A program made the position numbers and the translations under genes. A model generated the notes under the pieces. That model was not told the DNA's origin. It worked only from the letters and a program-made list of their open reading frames with translations, and did not search any database. 64,000 bases of DNA, taken from NCBI GenBank assembly GCA_947446645.1, contig CANFHA010000021.1, positions 1 through 64,000 on the forward strand, given 5' to 3'. Source of the DNA: Chitinophagaceae bacterium (GTDB taxonomy: Bacteria > Bacteroidota > Bacteroidia > Chitinophagales > Chitinophagaceae). Below are positions 35,265 to 43,542 of the stretch, one piece after another. Positions within the stretch are counted from its first letter, which is position 1. Every line of letters begins with the position of its first letter.

Positions 35265-36257
35265 TTAGTCCGTAATGAACGGATAATCCTTATCCATATA
35301 GATGTCCTTCAGCAGTTCATTGTCATCAGGCCATGGGCTTTCCTCGGCAAACTTCACAGATTCCTCTACTTCCAGCTTCACTTTCTCATTTATCTGCTCT
35401 ATCTGTTCTTCTGTAGCCCATTTGTTGTCCATAATGGTCTTCAGCACATTAGTTATCGGGTCTTTTTCCCTGTACTCTTCAAGTTCTTCTTTTGAGCGGT
35501 ATTTTGCAGGGTCGCTCATAGAGTGTCCCCTAAAGCGATATGTCTTTATTTCCAGGAAGGTTGGTCCACCACCTTCACGCGCCCGGCGCAGTGCACGGTC
35601 CATTGCCTTATGCACTTCTTCGCAGCTCATACCATCTACACTGTCTGCAGGCATATCATAGGCATCTGCCAGGCGGTATATATCCAGTACTTTAGAAGTC
35701 CGCTCTACTGATGTTCCCATAGCGTAGAAGTTGTTCTCGCATATAAATACTACCGGCAGCTGCCACAGCACCGCCATATTAAACGACTCATGCAGCAAAC
35801 CCTGGCGGGCAGCACCATCGCCAAACATGCATACCGTGGCCCTGTCGGTGCCCTGGTACTGCTCAGCAAACGCAATGCCTGCACCCAGGCCTATCTGGCC
35901 ACCCACTATACCGTGGCCGCCAAAAAACCTTTTTTCCTTAGAGAAAAAGTGCATACTTCCACCCTTACCCTTGGTGCAGCCTGTTGCTTTACCATACAGT
36001 TCGGCCATACACTCGTTTGCAGATATACCTTTTGCAATAGCAAGGGCATGGTCGCGGTACGCAGTGATCATATTGTCATCATCACGCATCGCTGTCATGG
36101 CTCCGGCAGCTATCGCTTCCTGTCCTATATATAAATGACAGAAACCACGTATTTTCTGCATACCATACAGCTGACCAGCCTTTTCTTCAAAACGGCGGAG
36201 TAGGAGCATGATCTCATACCAATACAGGTATGTTTCTTTACCAAAGGGAGTTTGCAC
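35265..36257 (-). CDS. pdhA: Pyruvate dehydrogenase E1 component, alpha subunit
   Basis: This 330-residue thiamine-diphosphate enzyme subunit decarboxylates pyruvate. Family motifs are RRFEEKAGQLYGMQKIRGFC, GQEAIAAG, HGIVGGQIGLGAGIA, the ThDP motif GDGAARQGLLHESFNMAVLW...ENN, and RFRGHSMSDPAKYR with the phosphorylation-loop region. It starts at a GTG (36257); no in-frame ATG upstream precedes a stop. E1 beta and E2 genes are not adjacent in the window. Confidence 0.93.
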   Translation of the reverse strand: MQTPFGKETYLYWYEIMLLLRRFEEKAGQLYGMQKIRGFCHLYIGQEAIAAGAMTAMRDDDNMITAYRDHALAIAKGISANECMAELYGKATGCTKGKGGSMHFFSKEKRFFGGHGIVGGQIGLGAGIAFAEQYQGTDRATVCMFGDGAARQGLLHESFNMAVLWQLPVVFICENNFYAMGTSVERTSKVLDIYRLADAYDMPADSVDGMSCEEVHKAMDRALRRAREGGGPTFLEIKTYRFRGHSMSDPAKYRSKEELEEYREKDPITNVLKTIMDNKWATEEQIEQINEKVKLEVEESVKFAEESPWPDDNELLKDIYMDKDYPFITD

Positions 36258-36468
36258 TAGTGCTAAATTTGTGCGAATTTATAAAAACTTTTGTTTCCAT
36301 TTACATGCCAACACCTATAAATGAAGATAAATACAGGATTATCTTTCATATTGCAGTAAATGCACCTGTTTCATTGTGTTATCTGCTCCTGATTTCCTGT
36401 GCATTGCTTACATATTGCACAAACCTTATAAATTTTACATCGGCACAATAAAGTAATTTTGACCCGCT

Positions 36469-37545
36469 TTGAACAGTATAAATAAGATCACCCTCCTGCA
36501 GTTTCGCAACTATGCATCGGCAGCCTTCGATTTCCCGGCTCCGGTTACCTGCATTACCGGGGCTAATGGCAGTGGTAAAACCAACCTGCTGGATGCTGTT
36601 TATTATCTGTGTTACACCAAAAGCTACTTTAGTTCCTACCAGCAAAATTGTGCGCAGACCGGCACCGATGGTTTCAGGGTCACTGGCATATTCGACCGGA
36701 AGGGCAGGCGTGAGGTCATAAGCTGTAAGTGGAAAGCAGGCAAAAAAGAGGTTTTTAATAATGAGGTGGAGTACGAAAAGGTTACCGACCACATAGGGGC
36801 CTATTCGGCGGTTATTATTGCTCCCGATGATACCGAGCTGATCAACGGCAGCAGCGAGCTTCGCCGTAAATGGATAGATGGTATCCTTAGCCAGGTAGAT
36901 AAAGACTATCTCGAAAAGCTTATGCACTACCAGCGCTTACTGTTGCAGCGCAATGCATGGCTGAAGCTACAGGCTGTAAAACCTGCTGATAACCGCACTG
37001 AGCTTGAGTATTACGATGCCGGCCTTGACGCAGACGGCACCTACATTTTCGGGCAGCGAAAGCAGTTTTTGAATGACTTTCTGCCGCTGCTTAACGATTT
37101 CTATCACCAGCTCACCAATGGCAAGGAGGCGGTAACGGTTACCTATACCAGCGATCTGGCCGAGAAACCCCTGGAAACCTGGTTAAAACAAGGGCTGGAG
37201 CACGATCTTCGTTACCAGCGCACAATGCGCGGCATCCATAAGGATGATTGGGATCTTTCACTCAACGGATTGCAGCTCAGACAGTTTGGCTCACAGGGCC
37301 AGAAGAAAAGCTTCCTGTTTGCTCTGAAACTGGCGCAGTATGCTTACCTGAGCAACTCGCAGGGCTACCTACCCATATTGCTGCTCGATGATATTTTTGA
37401 AAAGCTCGATCAAAACCGCATGGAAGCCTTGCTGCGCATAATCAGGGGCGAAGGCTTCGGGCAGGTAATACTCACTGATACGCACCCGGAGCGTATAAAG
37501 CAGGCCTTTGGCGCCGGTACGGAAGTGGGGTTCATTTATTTGTAG
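36469..37545 (+). CDS. recF: DNA replication and repair protein RecF
   Basis: This 358-residue SMC-like ATPase helps RecA load on gaps. Walker A is GANGSGKTNL (31-40), the ABC signature is near FGSQGQKKSFLFALKLAQY, and Walker B is LLLDDIFEKLDQ. The start is a TTG at 36469; an in-frame TGA lies 9 bp upstream, so no earlier start is possible. A TAATTTTG -7 element lies only 7 bp before it. recR lies 11 kb further on. Confidence 0.95.
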   Translation: MNSINKITLLQFRNYASAAFDFPAPVTCITGANGSGKTNLLDAVYYLCYTKSYFSSYQQNCAQTGTDGFRVTGIFDRKGRREVISCKWKAGKKEVFNNEVEYEKVTDHIGAYSAVIIAPDDTELINGSSELRRKWIDGILSQVDKDYLEKLMHYQRLLLQRNAWLKLQAVKPADNRTELEYYDAGLDADGTYIFGQRKQFLNDFLPLLNDFYHQLTNGKEAVTVTYTSDLAEKPLETWLKQGLEHDLRYQRTMRGIHKDDWDLSLNGLQLRQFGSQGQKKSFLFALKLAQYAYLSNSQGYLPILLLDDIFEKLDQNRMEALLRIIRGEGFGQVILTDTHPERIKQAFGAGTEVGFIYL

Positions 37546-37767
37546 CCTACCCTCAAAAAATAAGGGAAAGAGAAGAATCAGATACGTTTAAGCGCATCGT
37601 CCATCCCTTTCCCTACCCGCTGAATTAAACCACACACGAAAAAGACAGAGGGGTATCGTAAATCCCCTTAGATCTCATTTAGCAGCGAAATAGCTGAGGA
37701 ACCATAGATACCGCTTACGGCATCACCTACATTCTGGCTGATTTGCGAAATGAGCGGGGAAAATAAA

Positions 37768-38091
37768 TTAGCACTCGGGAGGAGGAGATGGAATCTTTGC
37801 GGCCAAAGCCAGTGGCAATGCCGCTGCTTTATGTATACTGGTCGCTACGTTTTTCTCGAAAAAAGCATTGGAGGCAACGACATCAAATGACGGTTGCTCC
37901 AGTATAATATCACTATTGAACAGGCCAACATTTCCCGGCAGATCGTCGCCGGTAGTGTCGTCATTGTCAGTTTGCACTTCTTCGGTTGCCTGCGCTTTGC
38001 ACAACATCTTGCCGATCTTCTTAACAGGGAGCACCTGCAAAGAGAACAACAGCATCAGTAAGCAAAAAAAGCAATAGCGCATACAATACAA
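37768..38091 (-). CDS. Small secreted hypothetical protein
   Basis: This 107-residue protein has an N-terminal hydrophobic stretch (CFFCLLMLLFSLQVLPV) that serves as signal or anchor, then KKIGKMLCKAQATEEVQ, an acidic DNDDTTGDDLP segment and a Pro-rich end. I have seen the LPVKxIGKxL pattern in Bacteroidota proteins near metal-efflux genes, but none are near here. Function is unknown. Confidence 0.55.
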   Translation of the reverse strand: MYCMRYCFFCLLMLLFSLQVLPVKKIGKMLCKAQATEEVQTDNDDTTGDDLPGNVGLFNSDIILEQPSFDVVASNAFFEKNVATSIHKAAALPLALAAKIPSPPPEC

Positions 38092-38141
38092 AGTAAGTGA
38101 AAAAAGCTATTCAAACATACTATCGGCAAAACAAATTGAAA

Positions 38142-38870
38142 TCAGACAGTTGGGTTCAGCCGCTCGAAAATAGGTTTATATACGTCCTGTCCGGCACCAT
38201 TGAGGGCTTCTGTAAAGCCAAAGGTTAGCTCCGTTTTGCCCTCCTTCAGCTGTGCAAAGATCGATTCTATGAAGTCACTCACAGCAGGTGCATGGTCGTG
38301 CAGTCCTTTGCCACCGAGGTCAGTATTAAGGGCCGGGGGTATTATTTCTATTACCTCTATGCTCCTGGTTTTCAGCAGGTAGCGTAGTGACGTGGTGAAC
38401 GAATGAAAAAACGCCTTGGTGGCAGAATATACCGGCACCTTGCTGAACGGCACGAACGATAAGCCCGAAGTGACGTTCATTATTGTATTCAGCGAATCCA
38501 ACTGTATAAAGAGCGATGTAAGGTGCACAGGCGCTTCTATGTTAGTTGTTATCTCTTCTTTTGCACGCGTGAAAAAATCTTCGTCGGTAATAGCCATCCA
38601 TTGCTGGATGCCGGCATTGTTTACCAGCACATTTAGGTCCGGGTGCTCTGCTGCTATCCATTTATATAGTTTCTCTCTTCCTTCGCTTGTCAGGAGATCG
38701 CACTGTTTCGTAATGAGTGAGGGCAGGTTTGACTTAGCGTCGCCAAGGGCAGATTCTCTTCTGCCGCAGATGATGACCGTATTGCCTTCCTTTACAAAGC
38801 GCTCAGCGAGCCCAAAGCCAATGCCTGTAGCGCCGCCTGTTACCAGTATTTTATTATTAGAAGCCTGCAT
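38142..38870 (-). CDS. Short-chain dehydrogenase/reductase
   Basis: This 242-residue SDR enzyme has the cofactor motif TGGATGIGFGLAERF, the NNAG motif (LVNNAGIQQW) and the catalytic Ser/Tyr/Lys set (NVTSGLSFVPFSKVPVYSATKAF). It resembles DltE-like reductases of Bacteroidota. The substrate is unknown. A 1.1-kb noncoding region with tandem repeats lies upstream. Confidence 0.9.
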   Translation of the reverse strand: MQASNNKILVTGGATGIGFGLAERFVKEGNTVIICGRRESALGDAKSNLPSLITKQCDLLTSEGREKLYKWIAAEHPDLNVLVNNAGIQQWMAITDEDFFTRAKEEITTNIEAPVHLTSLFIQLDSLNTIMNVTSGLSFVPFSKVPVYSATKAFFHSFTTSLRYLLKTRSIEVIEIIPPALNTDLGGKGLHDHAPAVSDFIESIFAQLKEGKTELTFGFTEALNGAGQDVYKPIFERLNPTV

Positions 38871-39098
38871 GATTGTGTGTGTTGAAACTCAAATGTAGGA
38901 CTATCCCTACATTCCTGTATCGTTATAATTTATAGTCGCATTTCTATTTAAAATCGTCGATTCATTACGCATCTTATAAGTTGGGAAGTTTTCAGTTAGC
39001 AATCGGTAATTGTACATGGTGTGTAAAAAAGAATTGCACACATTTTTATTGGTAATCAATGTACTAAGCCGGATATTTTGCACACCTGTGCATTTTGT

Positions 39099-39630
39099 TT
39101 GCACACATTCCTGACTTAGACCCTTTGGTTGATTTCCGGTTTGTGAAAAAATAGTTTTTGCACAGGTTTGTGTTGAAAATCAATCGCATACTTTCTGAAA
39201 ATTTCCGGTTTTTGCTGGGACCGGAAATTGGTGATCCTGTGTGTTTTGGCCCTTATTCCGTGAGACGGAATGCATTCCGGCTCTACGACCCTAATCATTG
39301 CACACTAAGTTCTGTTAGCTTGTTAATTTCCGGTTTGTGAAAAAAAAGCTTTTTGCACAGGTTTGTATTGAAAATCAACTGTTTAGTTGCTGAGAATTTC
39401 CGGTTTTTGCAGGGGGCGGAAATTGGTGATCTTACGTTTTTGGCCCTTGTTACTGGAGACGGAATGCATTCCGTCTCTACGGCTTTAATCATTGCACACC
39501 TAGGCTGTGTCAGCTTGTTGATTTCCGGTTTGTGAAAAAATACTTTTTGCACAGGTTTGTATTGAAAATCAATTGTTTACTTGTTGGGAGTTTCCGGTTT
39601 TTGCGGGGACCGGAAATTGGTAATCTGACA
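39099..39630. repeat. ~194-bp tandem repeat array, about 2.7 copies
   Basis: Each unit starts with TTGCACAC (39099, 39298, 39492), then ATTTCCGGTTTGTGAAAAAA (39131, 39325, 39520), a TTTGCACAGGTTTGT block, AATTTCCGGTTTTTGC...CCGGAAATTGGT, and a palindrome with GGAATGCATTCC. The third copy stops after CCGGAAATTGGT. Inside each unit TTTCCGG and CCGGAAA form an inverted repeat. Differences between copies are scattered, so the array is not recent. Confidence 0.85.
39456..39477. repeat. 22-bp perfect palindrome inside the tandem repeat
   Basis: GAGACGG AATGCATT CCGTCTC reads identically on both strands. The first repeat copy has the same element at 39262-39283 with one mismatch. The third copy lacks it because the array ends first. 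GTAGAGAC...GTCTCTAC-type palindromes are common dispersed elements in several phyla. Confidence 0.75.
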
Positions 39631-39812
39631 TTATTATTTCACCCAAAGTGCGCCTAGAAGTGCTAAGGTTGCAAAGGCAAATTATAGTATCATTTGCTAT
39701 TGAGGCATAAAGGTCTGTGGAAAAGAGATGTGTTCCAAGACGAATTATTTATCGAGAGTTTGGCAAAAGCTATTTTACAAAGGCGCATTTAAAATTAAGC
39801 CGTGGGTTTTTG

Positions 39813-39868
39813 GGCTAAAGCCGTATTGGTTGTTGCTCCCATCCCGGCTTAAAAGCCGGGGCTATTAA
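39813..39868. repeat. 56-bp hairpin repeat, copy 1
   Basis: The element begins GGCTAAAGCCG and ends in a hairpin CCCGGCTT-AA-AAGCCGGG followed by GCTATTAA. It matches the copy at 41967-42022 at all but one position. The two copies bracket the sigma-factor module. A REP-like or non-autonomous mobile element is the likely class. Confidence 0.8.
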
Positions 39869-40008
39869 GATGGTAGCGTGGTTTTGGTGTCAAAACGTAT
39901 TAAGGATGAATGGTGCAAGTCGCTGAAGCTATATCAATAACAAAGCATGGACAAATGCCTTCCTTAAACCTTCGTACCTTACCACAGTCAAAAGCACAAA
40001 TACCATAA

Positions 40009-40572
40009 ATGCCGGGTACCGCTGATCAGATAGATGATCATATGCTGGTGGCTTCGTTCAGGGATGAAAAACTGAAGGAGACCGCGTTTACTCAACTGGT
40101 GCGCAAGTACCAGGAGCGGCTTTATTGGCACATTCGCCGCATGGTGGTGGAGCATGAGGATGCAAACGATATATTGCAGAATGTATTCATAAAGGTGTGG
40201 AACAACCTGGGGCAGTTCAGGTCGGAGAGTAATTTGTATACATGGCTTTACCGGATTGGTACCAACGAAACCCTGACCTGGATAGAGCAGCAAAAGCGTC
40301 GCGCCTCGGTGTCGCTGAGTGGTGATAATGAGGAAATGTTTAGTGAGCGCCTTGCCGCCCAGAAAGACTTTGACAGCAGTAAAATAGAGTGGAAATTGCA
40401 GCAGGCGATACATGCGCTGCCGGAGAAGCAGCGGATCGTCTTTAACCTGCGCTACTACGATGAAATGCCCTATGAGGAGATGAGTAATGTGCTGGACACA
40501 TCAGTGGGAGCGCTAAAGGCCAGCTACCATCATGCGGTGAAAAAGGTAGAGGCGTTCCTTGTTGGCAATTAA
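40009..40572 (+). CDS. ECF-type RNA polymerase sigma factor
   Basis: This 187-residue sigma-70 family protein has region 2 (ERLYWHIRRMVVEHEDANDI, then LQNVFIKVWNNLGQFR, TWLYRIGTNE) and region 4 (LPEKQRIVFNLRYYDEMPYE, then SNVLDTSVGALKASYHHAVK). It directs transcription of a small regulon. The next gene, 60 bp downstream, encodes a membrane protein that probably acts as its anti-sigma factor. Confidence 0.93.
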   Translation: MPGTADQIDDHMLVASFRDEKLKETAFTQLVRKYQERLYWHIRRMVVEHEDANDILQNVFIKVWNNLGQFRSESNLYTWLYRIGTNETLTWIEQQKRRASVSLSGDNEEMFSERLAAQKDFDSSKIEWKLQQAIHALPEKQRIVFNLRYYDEMPYEEMSNVLDTSVGALKASYHHAVKKVEAFLVGN

Positions 40573-40632
40573 ACTTTTAGGGGGTGCAGCCGTCTAAAAT
40601 AACAAGAAAGATTAAGATGAAAGCAGGATAAT

Positions 40633-41334
40633 ATGAAACGGGTAAACGAGGTGACGGAAGAACTGGAAAGCATGGGCAGCATACTTGCGGGTATGAGCCA
40701 CACTATGCCTTTTTCTCTGCCTGCAGGGTACTTTGAACAGAATAGCGTGGATTTGGCGGGCCGGATATTTGTTGGTCAGCCGGTGGCTGCAGGGGATCTA
40801 CGGGATACAATATCCACATTGGAATTGCATAGCAGGGCAATGCCACATGCTGTGCCCGAAGGCTATTTTCAACAACTGGCATCTAGTGCATTGGCCGCGG
40901 CAATTGCTGACCCGGTGTTTACTGCACCAAAGACATTGCCCTATGGCGTTCCGGCAGGCTATTTTGATTCGTTGCCGCAGCAGGTATTGAATACGGTGCG
41001 CCAGCCCTTGCAAAGCGGGGTTGCCAGTAAGCCAATTACGACGAAACGTATACCGCTGCCGCCGGCATTTACCCAGGTAAGGTGGGCGGTGGCCGCAGTG
41101 CTACTGGTCTGCATTACACTTGGTGGGTACATTTCCTTCTTTAGTGGCGGCCAGACAGGTACGGAAAGTGAACTTGCATCGGTGACTAAAGAAGAACTGC
41201 AGGACTACCTGCAGCATAGCTATGTGATGGATGTAAACAGGATAGTGTACACGAATGATATAAACCAGCTGGAAGTAGATACTAAGGACATAGAGCAATA
41301 TCTGAATGAAACTGGGTGGGATATAGTAGATTAA
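40633..41334 (+). CDS. Membrane partner of ECF sigma factor, putative anti-sigma
   Basis: This 233-residue protein has three similar N-terminal motifs, MPFSLPAGYFEQ, MPHAVPEGYFQQL and LPYGVPAGYFDSLPQQV, then a membrane helix (WAVAAVLLVCITLGGYISFF) and a periplasmic C-terminus. GYF-type repeats followed by one helix are seen in Bacteroidota proteins encoded next to sigma factors. The sigma-binding role is inferred from position. Confidence 0.7.
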   Translation: MKRVNEVTEELESMGSILAGMSHTMPFSLPAGYFEQNSVDLAGRIFVGQPVAAGDLRDTISTLELHSRAMPHAVPEGYFQQLASSALAAAIADPVFTAPKTLPYGVPAGYFDSLPQQVLNTVRQPLQSGVASKPITTKRIPLPPAFTQVRWAVAAVLLVCITLGGYISFFSGGQTGTESELASVTKEELQDYLQHSYVMDVNRIVYTNDINQLEVDTKDIEQYLNETGWDIVD

Positions 41335-41439
41335 GCATTTGAAGATTTGAAAATGAGACAATTTGAAAATGATTGCAGAGCCGGGGAGTTGACCCGACCT
41401 CACCCTCTCAGAAGGAGCGGGCGGGGGAGGGGTATAATT

Positions 41440-41892
41440 ATGGCTTTTCTGATCGTTTTTATCAGCTTCACGGCTGTGGTGGGGCAGCAGCGCATGGGGC
41501 AAAGGCAGGAAGGTATCTCCAGGATACATGATGCTAAAATGGCTTACATAGCGGACAGGCTGCGGCTGAAGCCTGCGCAGTCGCCGGGCTTTAACGCGGT
41601 GTATGATGAATATGAGCGGGAAATAAGGGCCACGCGGCAGCTGTATGTAGGTAAGTATGTAAATGGCCGTCCGCAGGATGCGGATGAAGCTGGCTCCCTG
41701 AAGTATATAGACGACAATCTTGATTATCAGCAGGCTATCATAGACTTAAAGAGGAAGTATAACGACCACTTCCTGAAGATCATATCGCCGCAGCAGCTGG
41801 CCGAGCTTTATAAGGCTGAGCGCGACTTTCGACAGATACTGCTGAAACAGCTTAATAAGCGGAAAGGGAATATGGGTGGAAGGTTCCGGTAG
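41440..41892 (+). CDS. Small secreted helical protein of the sigma module
   Basis: This 150-residue protein has a signal peptide (MAFLIVFISFTAVVGQ) and a helical mature part (HDAKMAYIADRLRLKPAQSP, then KRKYNDHFLKIISPQQLAEL) that resembles Spy/CpxP-like periplasmic proteins in length and helix content. The ATG at 41440 is chosen because the frame upstream to 41347 encodes a basic, low-complexity run from a GAAAATGAGACAATTTG repeat tract. It is the third gene after the sigma factor. Confidence 0.65.
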   Translation: MAFLIVFISFTAVVGQQRMGQRQEGISRIHDAKMAYIADRLRLKPAQSPGFNAVYDEYEREIRATRQLYVGKYVNGRPQDADEAGSLKYIDDNLDYQQAIIDLKRKYNDHFLKIISPQQLAELYKAERDFRQILLKQLNKRKGNMGGRFR

Positions 41893-41966
41893 GTTTTCTA
41901 ACCTATTTTGTATTGAGGCTAAAAAATAACACCACGCCGACTTTAAAAATACACCGTGCGCATTTC

Positions 41967-42022
41967 GGCTAAAGCCGTATTGGTTGTTGCTCCCACCCCG
42001 GCTTAAAAGCCGGGGCTATTAA
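41967..42022. repeat. 56-bp hairpin repeat, copy 2
   Basis: Nearly identical to 39813-39868; the central TCCCA(T/C)CCC position differs. It ends in the same CCCGGCTT/AAGCCGGG hairpin and GCTATTAA. Confidence 0.8.
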
Positions 42023-42145
42023 ATTTTGCCTAAGTTGGGATTCTTCACCAACATCTCTAAGGAGATAACGGCAAGTAGGGAAAATAAGAGATGGGGCGTA
42101 TAGTAACTATAAACTTTTTCAGGTGTACTTAATGCTGTGTGCCGT

Positions 42146-42183
42146 GCGCGAGCGTAGTTGGTGAAGAACACCAACTACGGCGG
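42146..42183. repeat. 38-bp palindromic repeat, copy 1
   Basis: GCGCGAGC, then an inverted repeat GTAGTTGGTG-AAGAA-CACCAACTAC, then GGCGG. A perfect second copy lies at 42283-42320, 137 bp away, in direct orientation. Confidence 0.85.
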
Positions 42184-42282
42184 AACTGGGGCGAGCCCAA
42201 CCACCCCAGCCAGAAAACCGGCTTCGCCGTGTTTTCCGGCATCCCCTCCTTGAAAAAAGGAGGGGAGTGTGTTATGTATCCT

Positions 42283-42320
42283 GCGCGAGCGTAGTTGGTG
42301 AAGAACACCAACTACGGCGG
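42283..42320. repeat. 38-bp palindromic repeat, copy 2
   Basis: Perfect copy of 42146-42183. The pair brackets a 99-bp segment with its own G/C-rich hairpin. Confidence 0.85.
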
Positions 42321-42423
42321 GAAGCGTTTTGGAGGCAATAACAAACCACTTTCAAAAGATGCTAACAAGAGATTAAACAACAAAATGCTACTTTTGAAAA
42401 CGATTAAATAGAATGCCCTTCCA

Positions 42424-43317
42424 ATGAAATTGCCTGTGCGGATATTGCTGATCATATTGACCATACTTACTGGTGGGCTGTTCCTGTATTCGGCATATAC
42501 CAAGCTTTTCCCGGTACAGTCGTTTGAGTATACGCTTGCTGACCAGGCACACCTGCCGCGCCGACTTGCTGCCATTGCCGCCCGGTTTTTCATAGGGCTT
42601 GAGGCTGGCCTGGGGGCGCTGATGTGCTTACACTTGCTTGGTGGCCGCAACTGGGCGCTTAAGCTGGCCTTTGGGTTAGTGGCCGTGTTCAGCATTTACC
42701 TGATATGGCTTTGGGCTACAGCGGGTAACGACGTTAACTGCGGTTGTTTCGGAGATGCTATCTGGATGAGCCCGGCTGCTTCACTGGTTAAGAATGCGGT
42801 GCTACTTGCGGTGCTGGCAGTATTGATCCGTTACCATAGGGGCATTGAATTCCGGTGGGTAAACGTATCGGTGGGTACAGCACTGCTGGTTACCATAGTT
42901 TGTACGTATATATTTTTCCCGGTATTCAGCCGCTACAAGCTAGATTTTACAGCCCTTTATGCTGACAAAAGCCTGGCACCAGCAGTAGACCTGAATAAGG
43001 GCAAGTATATTATCGCCTTCCTTAGCCCATCCTGCTCCCACTGCCGCAAAGCAGGCCTGAAAATGCACAATATGAAGCTGCATAACCCGAATTTGCCATT
43101 CTATGTGGTTATTGGCGGCACTACCAGCGACCTTGCTGACTTCTGGAAAACCAGCAGTGCAGAAGACCTGCCCCATACCCGGCTTGACCAGGATCCGTTT
43201 ATGAAGTATACCCATGGGTTGTTCCCGACTATACTATGGGTGAACAATGGGGTGGTGGAAGCAGACACCGGATATCCTGAGCTGAGCGAAACGGTGGTGG
43301 AGAAATGGATGCGGTAG
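42424..43317 (+). CDS. MauE/DoxX-like membrane protein with thioredoxin-like domain
   Basis: This 297-residue protein has four or five membrane helices in residues about 5-175, with MauE-like features (FLYSAYTKLFPVQSFEY, then NDVNCGCFGDAIWMSP with a conserved Cys pair). A C-terminal thioredoxin-like domain in the periplasm has the redox motif SPSCSHCRKAG. Such fusions probably transfer electrons across the membrane to fold or mature exported proteins. It is transcribed alone. Confidence 0.85.
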   Translation: MKLPVRILLIILTILTGGLFLYSAYTKLFPVQSFEYTLADQAHLPRRLAAIAARFFIGLEAGLGALMCLHLLGGRNWALKLAFGLVAVFSIYLIWLWATAGNDVNCGCFGDAIWMSPAASLVKNAVLLAVLAVLIRYHRGIEFRWVNVSVGTALLVTIVCTYIFFPVFSRYKLDFTALYADKSLAPAVDLNKGKYIIAFLSPSCSHCRKAGLKMHNMKLHNPNLPFYVVIGGTTSDLADFWKTSSAEDLPHTRLDQDPFMKYTHGLFPTILWVNNGVVEADTGYPELSETVVEKWMR

Positions 43318-43542
43318 GCTTTTAGGAATTGGGGCTTGGTAATTTGGAATTGGGATTGGGATTGTTTAGTGTTTATTCTCCCCATTAGACTTTTAAACCA
43401 CTGTATAGCGAATTGAGGTTCGTGAGATTGCTTTGCCACGGCCATCGCAGGAAGCTAAACATCGTGGCGCGCAATGACGTGATTCATTACTGTAGATTTA
43501 AAGTTCAACTGGTACTATATTGTTCTTTACCGCCGAGCCAGT

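Larger units (their letters stand above)
38871..40008. other. 1.1-kb noncoding region with repeats
   Basis: No credible gene is present in this stretch. Short frames here run through the repeats on both strands and have no protein-like features. Contents from left: AT-rich leader to about 39060 with several TTGCACAC motifs, a ~194-bp tandem array to about 39630, a 180-bp AT-rich stretch, a 56-bp hairpin repeat at 39813-39868, and the sigma-factor leader. Confidence 0.8.
41893..42423. other. 531-bp noncoding region with two repeat families
   Basis: No gene is seen. The region holds the second 56-bp hairpin repeat (41967-42022), two copies of a 38-bp palindromic repeat (42146-42183 and 42283-42320), and between them a CCCCTCCTT-GAAA-AAGGAGGGG-type hairpin at about 42243-42265. 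Confidence 0.8.

Noticed and set aside
37555-37607. AAGGGAAAG / CTTTCCCT inverted repeat behind recF as a terminator
   Set aside because: The loop is about 35 nt and no T-run follows, so it is too weak to call.
37668-37770. Minus-strand frame reading SPLISQISQNVGDAVSG and on to a TAA
   Set aside because: It reads like protein but has no start codon and overlaps the end of the neighbouring gene in another frame; it could be a remnant but is not supported as a gene.
39116-39552. Short frames of 60-85 codons in the tandem array
   Set aside because: They occur on both strands, repeat with the array unit and lack protein-like composition.
43318-43542. Possible RNA gene in the spacer after the MauE-like gene
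   Set aside because: Only GGGATTGGGATTG-type simple sequence and a fragment resembling a common dispersed element were seen; there was no cloverleaf or stable long stem.
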